Shown: positions 9,231 through 18,946, counted from the stretch's first letter. The stretch is 64,000 nt of DNA from Komagataeibacter melaceti (GCF_003403295.1 NZ_QUWV01000149.1:1-64000); one strand, 5' to 3'. Notes: generated by a model from the letters alone, not told the origin. Program-made: numbers and translations.

Positions 9231-10580
9231 TCAGGCCGCGCGCACCCGGCGCGCCCGCGCCATGAAGACACCCGTCAGCACGGCCATGACGGCCAGGTAG
9301 ATGCAGAATATCTCGACATTGTAATAAATCACGGCACTCAGCGCCACCAGTGCACCACCCAGCGCAATGGCGGGCAGCACCGGATACAGCGGCGCGCGGT
9401 AGCTGCGCACCAGGTCCGGTTCCGTGCGGCGCAGGCGGAACAGGCTGATCATGCTGAACACATACATGGTCAGCGCCCCGAAGACCGACATCGTGACCAG
9501 TGTCGCGGTCAGTGACTGGCCGTTGATGGAAATGACGTTATCGGAAAAGATCGCCGCAATCCCGATCACGCCACCGGCCAGCGTCGCGGCATAGGGCGTA
9601 TGGAAGCGCGGGTGCACACGCCCCAGCACCGATGGCAGGAACCCCGCCCGCGCCAGTGCGAACATCTGCCGCGCATAGCCCATGATGATGCCGTGCAGCG
9701 AGGCGACCAGCCCGAACAGACCCAGCCAGACCAGCATGTGCAGCCAGTCGCTATGCGCACCCACCACGCGCTTCATGGCCTGCGGCAGCGGGTCGTTCAG
9801 GTTGGCCAGCGCGTGCCAGTCACCCACGCCACCGGCGAACAGCATGACACCGAAGGCCAGCGTCACCAGCGTCAGCACGCCGGCAATATAGGCCACCGGA
9901 ATGGCGCGCCGGGGATCACGCGCTTCCTCCGCCGCCATGGCCACTCCCTCGATGGCGAGGAAGAACCAGATGGCGAACGGAATGGCGGCAAAGATGCCCC
10001 CCATCGCTTCCCAGCCGAAATGCGGCGCACCGCCCCAGCCGTCATGCAGGAAGTTGCCCCATGAGAACGCAGGCGCCACCACCCCCATGAAGACAAGGAG
10101 TTCGATGATGGCGGCAATGGTGATGAACAGCTCGAACGTCGCCGCGATCCGCACGCCCGCGATGTTCAGCGCCATGAAGATCAGATACGCCCCGAACGCC
10201 GCCACCTGTGGCGAAAGGGTGGGAAACTGCACGTTCAGGTACGCCCCGATGGCCAGCGCGATGGCGGGCGGCGCGAATATGAATTCAACCAGCGTCGCCA
10301 GCCCCGCGATCAGCCCGCCCAGCGGCCCCAGCGCCCGCGCGCTGTAGGTGAACGGCCCGCCCGCATGCGGGATGGCGCAGGTCAGTTCCGTAAAGCTGAA
10401 GATGAACGCGGTATAGATGATGGCCACGAATACGGTCGCCACCAGAAAGCCAAGGGTGCCCGCCGTGGCCCAGCCATAGCTCCAGCCGAAATATTCACCG
10501 GATATGACCAGTCCGACGGCAATGCCCCACAGGTGGAACGCACCGAGCGACTTGCTCAGATGGGTCGGGCTACTGCTCAT
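9231..10580 (-). CDS. eat: Ethanolamine permease (APC superfamily)
   Basis: 449-aa, about 12 hydrophobic membrane segments. It belongs to the amino acid-polyamine-organocation superfamily; the opening LSKSLGAFHLWGIAVGLVISGEYFGW and the CAIPHAGGPFTYSARALGPLGG block match the ethanolamine permease branch. The start codon overlaps the eutC stop by 4 nt, so it is translationally coupled to the ammonia-lyase genes. That context makes ethanolamine the likely substrate. Order in the transcript is eutB, eutC, permease. Confidence 0.88.
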   Translation of the reverse strand: MSSSPTHLSKSLGAFHLWGIAVGLVISGEYFGWSYGWATAGTLGFLVATVFVAIIYTAFIFSFTELTCAIPHAGGPFTYSARALGPLGGLIAGLATLVEFIFAPPAIALAIGAYLNVQFPTLSPQVAAFGAYLIFMALNIAGVRIAATFELFITIAAIIELLVFMGVVAPAFSWGNFLHDGWGGAPHFGWEAMGGIFAAIPFAIWFFLAIEGVAMAAEEARDPRRAIPVAYIAGVLTLVTLAFGVMLFAGGVGDWHALANLNDPLPQAMKRVVGAHSDWLHMLVWLGLFGLVASLHGIIMGYARQMFALARAGFLPSVLGRVHPRFHTPYAATLAGGVIGIAAIFSDNVISINGQSLTATLVTMSVFGALTMYVFSMISLFRLRRTEPDLVRSYRAPLYPVLPAIALGGALVALSAVIYYNVEIFCIYLAVMAVLTGVFMARARRVRAA

Positions 10581-11371
10581 TTACCATGATCCTTCTCCAA
10601 TGGGGGGACGCCTTCGTGGCGGATATGTCCGTGCTGCGGGGCTGCATCCTTCAGGCCGACACCGGTCAGTGACAGGCGGCGCGCCTCGCGCATCAGCCAT
10701 GCCAGCCGGTCCGCCGCCTGCGGTATCGACAGCCCGTGGGGGTGAATGTTGGACAGGCAGTTACGCGCTGAATCCGGGCAGCCGACATAGGGGGCATAGG
10801 TCAGGTAAACCCCCATGCTGTCGGCCACGCTCAGGCCGGGGCGCTCGCCAATCATCATGACGACCATGCGCGCGCCCATGGCTACCGCAATGTCATCACC
10901 CAGCGCCACGCGGGCCTGCGTGGCAATGACCAGCGGCGCCACCGACCACCCGGCCAGCAGCCCGCGCATGGCGTGGTACAGCGGCACCGCGCCATTCTGC
11001 ACCGCCACGGCGGACAGGCCATCGCCCGCCACGAACACCACATCCCATGCCCCGGCATGCAGGTGGGCGCGGCTGGCGTCATCCAGCCTGCGGCCCAGGT
11101 CGGGGCGGCGCAGGTAGGTGGGGCGGTCGGGCGCGCTGCTGGTTACAAGCTGCGCTTCCTCGCCCGGTGCAAGCTGCGCGCGCAGGGCGGCGACATCCAG
11201 CGCGGTATGGACCGCATCACGCGCAAGGGCATGCGCGCCCTGAAAGGCCAGTACGTCGCGCGTGCGCTGGGCATTGCCGCTGCGCCCGATGCCAATGCGT
11301 GCGCGGGTCAGGTGGCGCAGTCCGTCCCATGCGTCACCGGGCGGAAGGGGGGTGGGTTTTTTCGTGTCCAT
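10577..11371 (-). CDS. eutC: Ethanolamine ammonia-lyase small subunit EutC
   Basis: 264 aa. Light chain of the adenosylcobalamin-dependent lyase that splits ethanolamine into acetaldehyde and ammonia. Recognisable EutC blocks are LTRARIGIGRSGN, RPDLGRRL, GDGLSA, VALGDDIA, MMIGERPGLSVADSMGVYLTYAP and SARNCLSNIHPHGL. It starts 1 nt after the eutB stop and overlaps the permease start, so the three genes form a tight operon. No microcompartment shell genes or EutA reactivase are visible, so the enzyme probably acts free in the cytosol. Confidence 0.95.
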   Translation of the reverse strand: MDTKKPTPLPPGDAWDGLRHLTRARIGIGRSGNAQRTRDVLAFQGAHALARDAVHTALDVAALRAQLAPGEEAQLVTSSAPDRPTYLRRPDLGRRLDDASRAHLHAGAWDVVFVAGDGLSAVAVQNGAVPLYHAMRGLLAGWSVAPLVIATQARVALGDDIAVAMGARMVVMMIGERPGLSVADSMGVYLTYAPYVGCPDSARNCLSNIHPHGLSIPQAADRLAWLMREARRLSLTGVGLKDAAPQHGHIRHEGVPPLEKDHGK

Positions 11372-11372
11372 G

Positions 11373-12755
11373 TCAGGCGATCAACTGGCCAAGGCGGGTC
11401 TGCCCGGGGGAGAGTTCGCGCATACGGCCCGTTTTCGCGTCGTACAGCCCCATCCGTTCCAGCCACGCGGCGAATTCCGGCGCGGGGTCAAGGCGGAGCA
11501 TGTGGCGCAGGGTCATGATGTCATGGAATGACAGGCTCTGGTAATTGAGCATGATGTCATCCGCGCCGGGCACGCCGATCAGGAACGAAATCCCGGCCAC
11601 GCCCAGCAGCACCATGAGGTTGTCCATGTCATCCTGATCGGCCTCGGCATGGTTGGTGTAACAGGCGTCACACCCCATGGGCACACCCAGCAGCTTGGCG
11701 CAGAAATGGTCTTCCAGCGCCGCGCGGGTGATCTGCTTGCCATCATACAGGTATTCCGGGCCGATAAAGCCCACCACCGTATTGACCAGCAGCGGATCGA
11801 ACGCGCGCGCCACGGCATAGGCGCGGGTCTCGACCGTCTGCTGGTCCAGGCCGTGATGCGCGCCAGCGGACAGCGCCGCCCCCTGCCCCGTTTCAAAATA
11901 CATCACGTTATTGCCGATCGTGCCGCGATGCAGGCCCCGGGCGGCGTCGTGCGCCTCCTTCAGGATCGACAGGTTGATGCCGAAGCCCTCGTTCGCCTTC
12001 TGCGTTCCGGCAATGGACTGGAACACAAGGTCCACCGCGCCGCCGCGGTTCATCATCTCGATCGTATTGGTCACATGCGTCAGCACGCAGGTCTGGGTGG
12101 GAATGTCAAACCGGCGGCGTGCGTGGTCGAGCATGTCCAGCAGCGCCATGCCGGTCTCGACATTGTCGGTGGCCGGGTTGATCCCGATTACGGCGTCACC
12201 CATGCCGTAAAGCAGGCCATCGAGGGTGGAGGCGGCAATGCCCTTCAGGTCATCGGTGGGGTGGTTGGGCTGCAGGCGCGAGGCAAGGCAGCCCGAAAGG
12301 CCGATGGTGTTGCGGAACCGGGTAATGACGCGGATGCGCGCCGCAACCGCCATAAGGTCCTGGTTGCGCATGATCTTGCTCACCGCCGCCGCCATTTCGG
12401 GCGTGATGCCCGGCGCGACCGCCGCCAGCGTCGGCCCGTCCGCCGCGTGCGAGAGCAGCCAGTCCCGGAAGTCCCCCACCGTCATGTGCGAAACCGGGGC
12501 GAAGGCCGCGCGGTCATGGCTGTCAATGATCAGGCGCGTGACCTCATCTTCCTCATACGGCACCAGCGCGGTGTTGAGGAAGGTGGCCAGCGGCACATCG
12601 GCCAGTGCGTGCCGCGCGGCGATACGCTGCACGTCCGATGTCGCCCCCAGCCCGGCCAGCACATCGCCCGAACGCGCGGGCGAGGCCACGGCCAGCAATG
12701 TGGCAAGGTCTGGAAAGCTGTATGTTTCACCACAGAAACTGGCGTGAAATCCCAT
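11373..12755 (-). CDS. eutB: Ethanolamine ammonia-lyase large subunit EutB
   Basis: 460-aa catalytic heavy chain (usual length about 450). Typical features are the GETYSFPDLATLLAVASPARSGD start, LSGCLASRLQPNHPTDD, GDAVIGINPATDN, CVLTHVTNTIEMM and QSIAGTQKANEGFGI, then the MYFETGQGAALSAGAHHGLDQQT block. It needs coenzyme B12, so the host must make or import cobalamin. The ATG has only a weak ribosome site but fits the family start. It is divergent from the AraC regulator at 12946. Acetaldehyde made here could feed the acetaldehyde dehydrogenases common in acetic acid bacteria (inference). Confidence 0.96.
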   Translation of the reverse strand: MGFHASFCGETYSFPDLATLLAVASPARSGDVLAGLGATSDVQRIAARHALADVPLATFLNTALVPYEEDEVTRLIIDSHDRAAFAPVSHMTVGDFRDWLLSHAADGPTLAAVAPGITPEMAAAVSKIMRNQDLMAVAARIRVITRFRNTIGLSGCLASRLQPNHPTDDLKGIAASTLDGLLYGMGDAVIGINPATDNVETGMALLDMLDHARRRFDIPTQTCVLTHVTNTIEMMNRGGAVDLVFQSIAGTQKANEGFGINLSILKEAHDAARGLHRGTIGNNVMYFETGQGAALSAGAHHGLDQQTVETRAYAVARAFDPLLVNTVVGFIGPEYLYDGKQITRAALEDHFCAKLLGVPMGCDACYTNHAEADQDDMDNLMVLLGVAGISFLIGVPGADDIMLNYQSLSFHDIMTLRHMLRLDPAPEFAAWLERMGLYDAKTGRMRELSPGQTRLGQLIA

Positions 12756-12945
12756 TGAACGGTACCCGGATTATGGGCCGGGGCGTGTCATGATGGCCCG
12801 GCCGAAGTCAGAAATACATTCGATATCGCAATAATAACCATGGCGAAGCGATGCTGACTTGACCGGGCGGGACAAAGTTTTAACAATTTCGCACAATCGG
12901 CCTTATCGGATAATAGGCACCAACAGATTGCTGAGCGGAGAACCC
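12756..12945. promoter_or_regulatory. Divergent eut / araC-type control region
   Basis: 190-nt region between two divergent starts. It holds the palindrome CGATATCG at 12821-12828 and a local A/T-rich patch (ATACATTCGATATCGCAATAATAACC) that stands out from its surroundings. It is the obvious place for the AraC regulator to act on both its own gene and eutB. A TTG at 12859 could extend the regulator but looks non-coding. Confidence 0.5.
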
Positions 12946-13986
12946 ATGGTTCATGCATCAAGACCGGACGGCGCCGCCATGGTCCTGGCTGCCGCCGCGC
13001 ATGGCGTTGAAGAATTCATTACCCGCCACGGGGGCGATATAGACCGCATTGCCGGGCGGGCCGGGCTTTCACCGCGCCAGTTCGCCCTGCCCACGGAAAA
13101 ACTGGATCTCAGCGCCTACTGCCGCCTGTTCAGCGAGGCCGCGCGCGACACGCAGGACGGCAACATCGGCCTGCGCTTTGGCCAGCAGTTCCGCCCCGAC
13201 ATGCTGGGCCTGATCGGGTATGTCGCCCTCCTCTCCCCCACGCTGGGGGATGCGGTGGCGAATCTGGCTTCACATTTCGGCTACCATCAGGCGCATACCC
13301 GCACCGGGCTGATCCGCCGCGACGGGCTGCTGCACCTTGAATACGTAATTGAAGACCCCCGCATCACCCAGCGCCGGCACGATGCGGAACTGACCATGGG
13401 CATGTTCTGCAACGTGCTGCGCCACGCCATGGGGCCGGACTGGGCGCCGGAGGAAATACATTTCGCCCATGCCCGCCCCGAACAGGCGCATGAGCATACC
13501 GATGCCTTTCAGGCCCCCGTACGCTTTGGCCAGATGACCAACGCGCTCGTGTTCCGTGAAAAGGGTACGGACATTCCCATGCCCAACGCCAACCCGTCGC
13601 TGCTGAAGGTGGTGCGTTCATCGCTCATTTCACTGGCGGGGGCGCAGTGCGAGGTACCCGCCGGCAGCCCGTTATCAGCACAGATTGCCGGGCACATCCG
13701 CAGCGCGCTGGCGGTCGGGCATATCGAGTTCGTGGACATCGCCCGCCGCATGGGCCTGCCGCCATGGACGCTGCAACGGCGGCTGGCGCAGGAAAACCTG
13801 ACCTATTCCACCATACTGGAGGAAACCCGCCATGCCGAGGCGCTGCGTTACCTCACCACCACCAGCCACGACATAAGCGAGATCGCCCGGGCGCTGGCCT
13901 ATACGGAAACCAGTGCGTTCAGCCGCGCCTTCCGTAAATGGAGCGGGCAGTCACCACGCGCCTACCGCAAGCAGAACATGGCGTAG
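12946..13986 (+). CDS. AraC-family regulator, probable ethanolamine regulator
   Basis: 346 aa. An N-terminal ~200-residue arabinose-binding-like domain (the OruR/ArgR/GbdR-type architecture: GLSPRQFALPTEKLDL, LRFGQQFRPDMLGLIGYVALLSPTLGDAV) is followed by a C-terminal AraC HTH pair (VDIARRMGLPPWTLQRRLAQENLTY, and DISEIARALAYTETSAFSRAFRKWSGQSPRAYR). The ATG at 12946 is chosen for GCGGAG 5-6 nt upstream and the standard family length. It diverges from eutB-eutC-permease, so an activator responding to ethanolamine is the natural inference; the effector is not shown by the sequence. Confidence 0.85.
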   Translation: MVHASRPDGAAMVLAAAAHGVEEFITRHGGDIDRIAGRAGLSPRQFALPTEKLDLSAYCRLFSEAARDTQDGNIGLRFGQQFRPDMLGLIGYVALLSPTLGDAVANLASHFGYHQAHTRTGLIRRDGLLHLEYVIEDPRITQRRHDAELTMGMFCNVLRHAMGPDWAPEEIHFAHARPEQAHEHTDAFQAPVRFGQMTNALVFREKGTDIPMPNANPSLLKVVRSSLISLAGAQCEVPAGSPLSAQIAGHIRSALAVGHIEFVDIARRMGLPPWTLQRRLAQENLTYSTILEETRHAEALRYLTTTSHDISEIARALAYTETSAFSRAFRKWSGQSPRAYRKQNMA

Positions 13987-14009
13987 CGACTGCCCCCCTG
14001 CCCGGTGGT

Positions 14010-14711
14010 TCAGGCGATGGTGTCAACCAGCACCACCTCCGCATCCTCCGTGGCGTGAACCGACAGCACGGCGGTTGCGGAAATGGCCGCGCCATCACCC
14101 TGCCTGACGGTCTGCCCCTCGATCACCACCGCGCCCTTCGCCACGACCAGATAGCCCAGCCTGTCCATGCCGAGGTGATAGGTCGTGCTTTCCCCCTGCC
14201 TGAGCGTCGCACCCAGCACGCGGGCGTCGGCATGGATCGGCAGGGCGTCGCCATCCCCTGCCCGGCCCGATGCCAGCACCACGAACTGCCCGGCCCGTTC
14301 CGCCCGGGGAAAGGCCCGCGTCCCCCATGAGGGGGCATGGCCCGCGCGGTCGGGCATGATCCAGATCTGGAACAGCCGGGTGGGCACGTCATCGCGGTTG
14401 TATTCGCTGTGGCGCACGCCGGTCCCGGCCGACATGACCTGAACATCCCCCGCCCCGGTCCGGCCGGTGTTGCCGAGGCTGTCCTGATGGGTGATCGCGC
14501 CTTCACGGACATAGGTGATGATTTCCATGTTCCGGTGCGGGTGCGCGCCAAAGCCGGTGCCGGGTGCGATCACATCGTCATTCCATACGCGCAGCGCGCC
14601 CCAGCCCATGCGTTCGGGATCATGATACCCCGCGAACGAGAAATGGTGCCGCGCATCCAGCCAGCCGTGATCCGCATGGCCCAGCCGGTCATAGGGACGG
14701 ATTTCAATCAT
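14010..14711 (-). CDS. Pirin-family bicupin (YhhW-like quercetinase)
   Basis: 233 aa. Two cupin domains. The metal ligands of the YhhW structure are all present at the same positions: His57, His59 (GAHPHRNME), His101 and Glu103 (GVRHSEYN). The YhhW type shows quercetin 2,3-dioxygenase activity in vitro, while other pirins act in stress or transcription control; the physiological role here is unknown. It is divergent from the LysR gene at 14904 across a 192-nt gap, so the LysR protein may control it. It converges with the AraC gene, 23 nt apart. Confidence 0.9.
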   Translation of the reverse strand: MIEIRPYDRLGHADHGWLDARHHFSFAGYHDPERMGWGALRVWNDDVIAPGTGFGAHPHRNMEIITYVREGAITHQDSLGNTGRTGAGDVQVMSAGTGVRHSEYNRDDVPTRLFQIWIMPDRAGHAPSWGTRAFPRAERAGQFVVLASGRAGDGDALPIHADARVLGATLRQGESTTYHLGMDRLGYLVVAKGAVVIEGQTVRQGDGAAISATAVLSVHATEDAEVVLVDTIA

Positions 14712-14903
14712 GATACCTGCTCCTGTTCGGGCATTGTGTTGACTGATGCAAGATTACCGCCGGTGTTATGTGGTCGTATATGGCAATCATGGAAAGGCAT
14801 TGTTTCCATTCATTTTACATAAACCGCTCCATGGGGGGACGACAGCAGCCGTGTGGACAGGCTATGGAAACGATCAGGTCGATCATTTCCCAAGGTGCCA
14901 TTC

Positions 14904-15824
14904 ATGAGACTGCCAGACCTTGAAGCATGGGCGATTTTCGCGCGGGTTGCGGAACTTGGCTCCTTTGCCCGCGCGGCGGAGGACACCCAGCTTTCCCGCC
15001 CTACGGTTTCAAAGGCGGTCAGCCGGCTGGAACAGGCGCTGGGGGTGGCGCTGTTCAACCGCAATTCGCGCCACATGTCCCTGACCGAAACGGGGCGGCT
15101 GCTGCTGGGACATGCCAGCCGCATCCTGGCCGAAGCAGAGGCGGCCGAGGCACAGGCCCGTGGCGGCACGCAGCGCCCCTCCGGCCTGATCCGCGTTACC
15201 GCGCCCATCACGTTCGGCATGCGACACCTCGCCCCGCTGCTGCCCGATTTCCTGACCCGCTACCCTGAAATCGACATCGCGATCGACTTCAGCGATGCGG
15301 TGGTCGATATCGTGGCGCAGGGCTATGACGTGGCGCTGCGCATCGCGGCACTGGCGGATTCCGCGCTGCGGGCGCGCAGGCTGTGCGGCGTGCGGCTCGT
15401 GCTTGTCGCCACCCCCGAATACTGCGCACGCGTCGGCCACCCCACCCACCCGCGTGAACTGGTGGGCGAAAAGAGCTTTGTCTATACCAACACATCCGCC
15501 CCCGGCATGATCCGGCTGCGTCAGGAGAAAACCGGCAGAGAATTCGTGCTGTCACAGACATCCCGCTTCCGGGCCGACAACGCGGAAGCCTTCCTGCCCG
15601 CGCTGCATGCGGGGCTGGGATTCGGGCTGTTTCCCGAATTCATGGTGTGGGACGGGCTACATTCCGGCAGGCTGGAACGCCTGCTGCCCCAGTGGGAGGC
15701 CCCGCCCATCGCACTCTATCTGGTTACGGGCGGCAACCCGCTGCGCCCCATGCGGGTCAATGCGTTCATGGACTATCTGGTCGGGGCGTTCGCGCACCCG
15801 CCATGGGCCAGCGGGGAAAGCTGA
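14904..15824 (+). CDS. LysR-family transcriptional regulator
   Basis: 306 aa. N-terminal winged HTH (LEAWAIFARVAELGSFARAAEDTQLSRPTVSKAVSRLEQALGVALFNR) and a C-terminal periplasmic-binding-like effector domain with the RVTAPITFGMRHLAPLLPDFL entry of the CrgA/PA0477 subgroup. The ATG at 14904 has AAGGTG 6 nt upstream; a GTG at 14853 would add a non-conserved tail. It is divergent from the pirin gene, the usual LysR arrangement for a target, and convergent with wrbA. The effector is unknown; regulators of this subgroup often sense quinone-like or electrophilic compounds, which would suit both neighbours (inference). Confidence 0.88.
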   Translation: MRLPDLEAWAIFARVAELGSFARAAEDTQLSRPTVSKAVSRLEQALGVALFNRNSRHMSLTETGRLLLGHASRILAEAEAAEAQARGGTQRPSGLIRVTAPITFGMRHLAPLLPDFLTRYPEIDIAIDFSDAVVDIVAQGYDVALRIAALADSALRARRLCGVRLVLVATPEYCARVGHPTHPRELVGEKSFVYTNTSAPGMIRLRQEKTGREFVLSQTSRFRADNAEAFLPALHAGLGFGLFPEFMVWDGLHSGRLERLLPQWEAPPIALYLVTGGNPLRPMRVNAFMDYLVGAFAHPPWASGES

Positions 15825-15839
15825 ACGCACGCCAGCAGG

Positions 15840-15874
15840 CCCATGCCCCCGAAAATGGAATCCGGGGGCATGGG
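15840..15874. terminator. Hairpin between convergent lysR and wrbA
   Basis: CCCATGCCCCCG (15840-15851) and CGGGGGCATGGG (15863-15874) form a perfect 12-bp stem with an 11-nt loop, located between the LysR stop and the wrbA stop. No T-run follows on either strand, so its strength as a factor-independent terminator is uncertain. Confidence 0.6.
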
Positions 15875-15882
15875 GTGCGGGA

Positions 15883-16485
15883 TCAGGCGAGTTTCTTCGC
15901 CAGCCCGGCCACGTGCTGGCCAAGGAACTTCGCGCCATCGAGTTCATTGGCGCTGGGCTGGCGGGAGCCGTCCCCCGCCGCGATGGTGGTCGCGCCGTAG
16001 GGGGAACCGCCCGTGACCTCATCGAGCGTGAGCTGGCCCTGGAAGCTGTAAGGCAGGCCGCTTATGACCATGCCATGGTGCAGCAGGTTCGACATGAGCG
16101 AGTAGAGCGTCGTCTCCTGCCCGCCATGCTGCGACGCGGTGGAGGTGAACACCGCCCCCACCTTGCCCACCAGCGCGCCCTTCAGCCACAGGCCGCCCGT
16201 CTGGTCCCAGAAATTGGCCATCTGCGCGGGCAGCCGGCCAAAGCGGGTGGGCGCGCCGACAATGATCGCATCATATTCCGGCAGTTCGCGCGTGGTGGCG
16301 ATGGGGGCGGCCTGTTCGGTCTTGAAGTGGTGCGTGCGCGCCACCTCCTCGGGCACCAGTTCGGGCACCCGCTTCACATCGGCCTCAAGCCCCGCCGCGC
16401 GCACGCCCTCGGCCACGGCATGGGCCATCGTTTCGATATGGCCGTAGGATGAATAGTAAAGAACAAGAACCTTGGGCATTGTCAT
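15883..16485 (-). CDS. wrbA: NAD(P)H:quinone oxidoreductase WrbA
   Basis: 200 aa, the usual WrbA length. Flavodoxin-like fold with the FMN phosphate loop [12 protein letters not shown] near the N terminus, then the [24 protein letters not shown] block, [14 protein letters not shown], and [20 protein letters not shown] near the end. It reduces quinones by two electrons, avoiding semiquinone radicals; cytoplasmic tetramer, FMN bound. The gene has GGGAG-type ribosome-site sequence upstream and stands alone on this strand, convergent with the LysR gene. Confidence 0.95.
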   Translation of the reverse strand: MTMPKVLVLYYSSYGHIETMAHAVAEGVRAAGLEADVKRVPELVPEEVARTHHFKTEQAAPIATTRELPEYDAIIVGAPTRFGRLPAQMANFWDQTGGLWLKGALVGKVGAVFTSTASQHGGQETTLYSLMSNLLHHGMVISGLPYSFQGQLTLDEVTGGSPYGATTIAAGDGSRQPSANELDGAKFLGQHVAGLAKKLA

Positions 16486-16624
16486 GCTCCCTTTCCGGGT
16501 TGGTGGTGGTTACGCTCGGGTAAGCGAGACCCCCTGACCATAACCGGCACAGGGAAAGTGGATATGGAAAATCCGGAAACATTGAATTTCCACAAACAGG
16601 CCCGCAGCCATTGCCGCCTGCCGG

Positions 16625-18568
16625 TCAGGCCAGGTCGCCCAGCCCCTCCAGCAGCGGGCGCAGCGTGGCGGCATCGGGCCGCCACCGGCCTATTGCGGTG
16701 CGGTAGATCGGGTTGCGGACCTGTTCGACGCTGGATGTCCTGACCGGGCGCGTGGATCTGTAGAAATCAAGGCACGCATCATCCCACGGCAGGCCGCAAT
16801 AGGCGATGATGCGGCGCGCGCTGACCTCAAGGTCATCCACGACATCCTCATAGCGCACATCCAGCATCGCGCCCTGGGGCAGGACATGCCGCCAGTGGGC
16901 CATCAGGTCATGATACTGGCGGTAGCGGCGGCCGAGTTCACCCAGATCGAACGTGAATTCCTGCGCATTGAAGGGGGTGGCGAAGCATGAAAGGCACGTA
17001 TCCACCGGGTCGCGCATGGTGTGGATGATCCGGGCGTTGGGCCATAGCTGGCGGATCATGCCGATATAGAGGTAGTTCCCCAGCGTCTTGTTGGTAATAC
17101 GCAGGGGTGCGCCCTGCCCCGGCCAGTCCGTTACCAGCGCGTTGAGCCGCCGGAGGTAGTCACTGGCAATGAAACGCCGTTCCTCATGCGTGAGCTTCCC
17201 CAGCGGGGAGACCGTCCGCCATGCGGGAAAGCGCGCGGCGGCATCCCTGAACGTATCGAGCAGGGTGCTGACCTCCCCCGCCGCGTAAACCCCCGGGTGG
17301 CTTGCCAGTATCTGTTCCACCAGCGTGGAGCCTGACCGGGGCATGCCGACAATGAAAACGGGCTGGGGCGACGGATCACCATCACGCGACAGCCGCTCGA
17401 TCTCCCCTGCGGTAAACAGGTCGCGCGTCCGGCGCATGCCCACGTCCATCCTGCCCTCATCATACGTGATGTGGCGGCGGTGCAGGGCGTTGCCCTTCAA
17501 CAGATGGGCAAAGGACTGTTGGTGCTCGCCCATATCGGACAGGGCCTTGCCAAGTGCGAAATGGATGTCCGCCCGCTCCTGGTCCGACAGGGGCAGGGTC
17601 GTGTCCGCATCCAGCCTGCGCAGCGCGGGCAGGACCGGGTCATCGGCGGCCAGCCGCGTGATGCGGGTCAGGCACTGGTAGTAGCGCGTACATTCCGGCG
17701 CGAGGCTTATGGCCCGGCGGAAACACGCCGCCGCCTCCCCGATCCGCCCGATTTCCTGCAACGCCGCCGCCAGCGCGGCCTGCGCCGGGGCCTCGTCCGG
17801 TTTCAGGGCGCAGGCTTTTTCAAAATGGCTTATGGCTTCGTTCACATGCCGGTGCTGGTGGAGCAGCCTGCCCAGCTTCATATGCCCCGTGTAACAGTCG
17901 GGATGCCGCGCCAGCAGGGTCTGATAGCACGCCACCGCGTCATTCACCCGGCCCAGCTCCGTCAACGCCGCGCCAAGGCCCATGGCGGCTTCGATATTGT
18001 CGGGCGCGTAGCGCAGGGCCAGTTCGAACCGGCCCGCGGCCTCGCCATGGCGGCCTATGGCGCGGAATGTGCGGCCAAGGTCGATCAGGGTCGCGACATC
18101 CCTCGGGTTGGCCGCCAGTATGTCACGGTAGCGGGTGATTTCCCTGTTATGGCCATCAAGGGCAAGGATGCGCTGGTAGCACCCGACCGCCCCGGTCTGG
18201 TCACCGGATTTTGCCAGCGCATCGCCCAGATCGACCAGGGCAGCGCGATAATACGGGCGCAGCGTGGCCGCCTGGCGGAAGGCGGCTGTGGCTTCGCGCA
18301 TATGCCCCGTCTCCCGCAGGGCGCGGCCGAGGGTATGGAAGCCTTCGGCATTTTCAGGGTTGTGGGCCAGCACCCTGCGCAGCATGGGTATGGCCCGCTC
18401 CGGGCTGCCATGCCGGGCGTACAGCGTGCCCAGAATGAACATTGTCTCAAGGTGGTCCGGGCTTTTGGTCAGGACATCCTCATAATACTTCATGAGCGCA
18501 TGCATATGCGCGTCCTGCTGGCCCGCAGGCTCGGGTGGCGGGTTGTTGGATAATTGAGTTTCCTGCAT
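16625..18568 (-). CDS. TPR-repeat sulfotransferase-domain protein
   Basis: 647 aa from the chosen start. Residues ~15-370 are a string of about nine tetratricopeptide repeats (for example LGRALRETGHMREATAAFRQAATLRP). The C-terminal ~270 residues are a sulfotransferase domain with the PAPS-binding 5' loop VFIVGMPRSGSTLVEQILASHP and later RIIHTMRDPVDTCLSCF. The acceptor is unknown; TPR-sulfotransferase fusions are common in alphaproteobacteria. The ATG at 18568 is preferred because the extension up to 18631 (which has GGAG) or 18697 uses rare, non-biased codons. No signal peptide is seen; probably cytoplasmic. Confidence 0.85.
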   Translation of the reverse strand: MQETQLSNNPPPEPAGQQDAHMHALMKYYEDVLTKSPDHLETMFILGTLYARHGSPERAIPMLRRVLAHNPENAEGFHTLGRALRETGHMREATAAFRQAATLRPYYRAALVDLGDALAKSGDQTGAVGCYQRILALDGHNREITRYRDILAANPRDVATLIDLGRTFRAIGRHGEAAGRFELALRYAPDNIEAAMGLGAALTELGRVNDAVACYQTLLARHPDCYTGHMKLGRLLHQHRHVNEAISHFEKACALKPDEAPAQAALAAALQEIGRIGEAAACFRRAISLAPECTRYYQCLTRITRLAADDPVLPALRRLDADTTLPLSDQERADIHFALGKALSDMGEHQQSFAHLLKGNALHRRHITYDEGRMDVGMRRTRDLFTAGEIERLSRDGDPSPQPVFIVGMPRSGSTLVEQILASHPGVYAAGEVSTLLDTFRDAAARFPAWRTVSPLGKLTHEERRFIASDYLRRLNALVTDWPGQGAPLRITNKTLGNYLYIGMIRQLWPNARIIHTMRDPVDTCLSCFATPFNAQEFTFDLGELGRRYRQYHDLMAHWRHVLPQGAMLDVRYEDVVDDLEVSARRIIAYCGLPWDDACLDFYRSTRPVRTSSVEQVRNPIYRTAIGRWRPDAATLRPLLEGLGDLA

Positions 18569-18946
18569 TGGTGCCCCGTTCCCCCCGGTAAACGCGTCTC
18601 GTGGACCCTGTCGGCCCGGCCAGACCGCCATGGTCCGCTCCGTTTTATAGGACAGGTTCCCCACATGGCCAACGCCTGCAATCCGGCATGGCAACATGCG
18701 GCCGGAATATCCCCGCCAGCCCCCTTTTGTCCGTTTACGGACGTATTTCAGGGCGTATTCATGACATTACATGCGGGAAATGGGTGCCCTTGCATAAATC
18801 GTTCCAATATAGATGCCGTGCGCACACGGCAGTCATGTAACGCCCGGCGTTGACATGAAGCAGTACAGGAACACTATTTGTCGTGAGTTAGTACTTGTAT
18901 CCCATAGTATTATCTTGCACTTTTTATGAACATAATGAGGTAAGCC
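18569..18946. other. Intergenic region between the TPR-sulfotransferase and a small gene
   Basis: About 380 nt without a convincing gene. The left part holds the sulfotransferase promoter and leader on the minus strand, with a GGAG-preceded alternative ATG at 18631. The right part is A/T-rich from about 18845 and carries the candidate promoter of the 53-aa gene. Confidence 0.4.
18850..18877 (+). promoter_or_regulatory. Candidate sigma-70 promoter for the 53-aa gene
   Basis: TTGACA at 18850-18855, a 16-nt spacer, then CACTAT at 18872-18877. Transcription would start near 18884, giving a leader of about 60 nt before the ATG at 18947. Confidence 0.5.
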
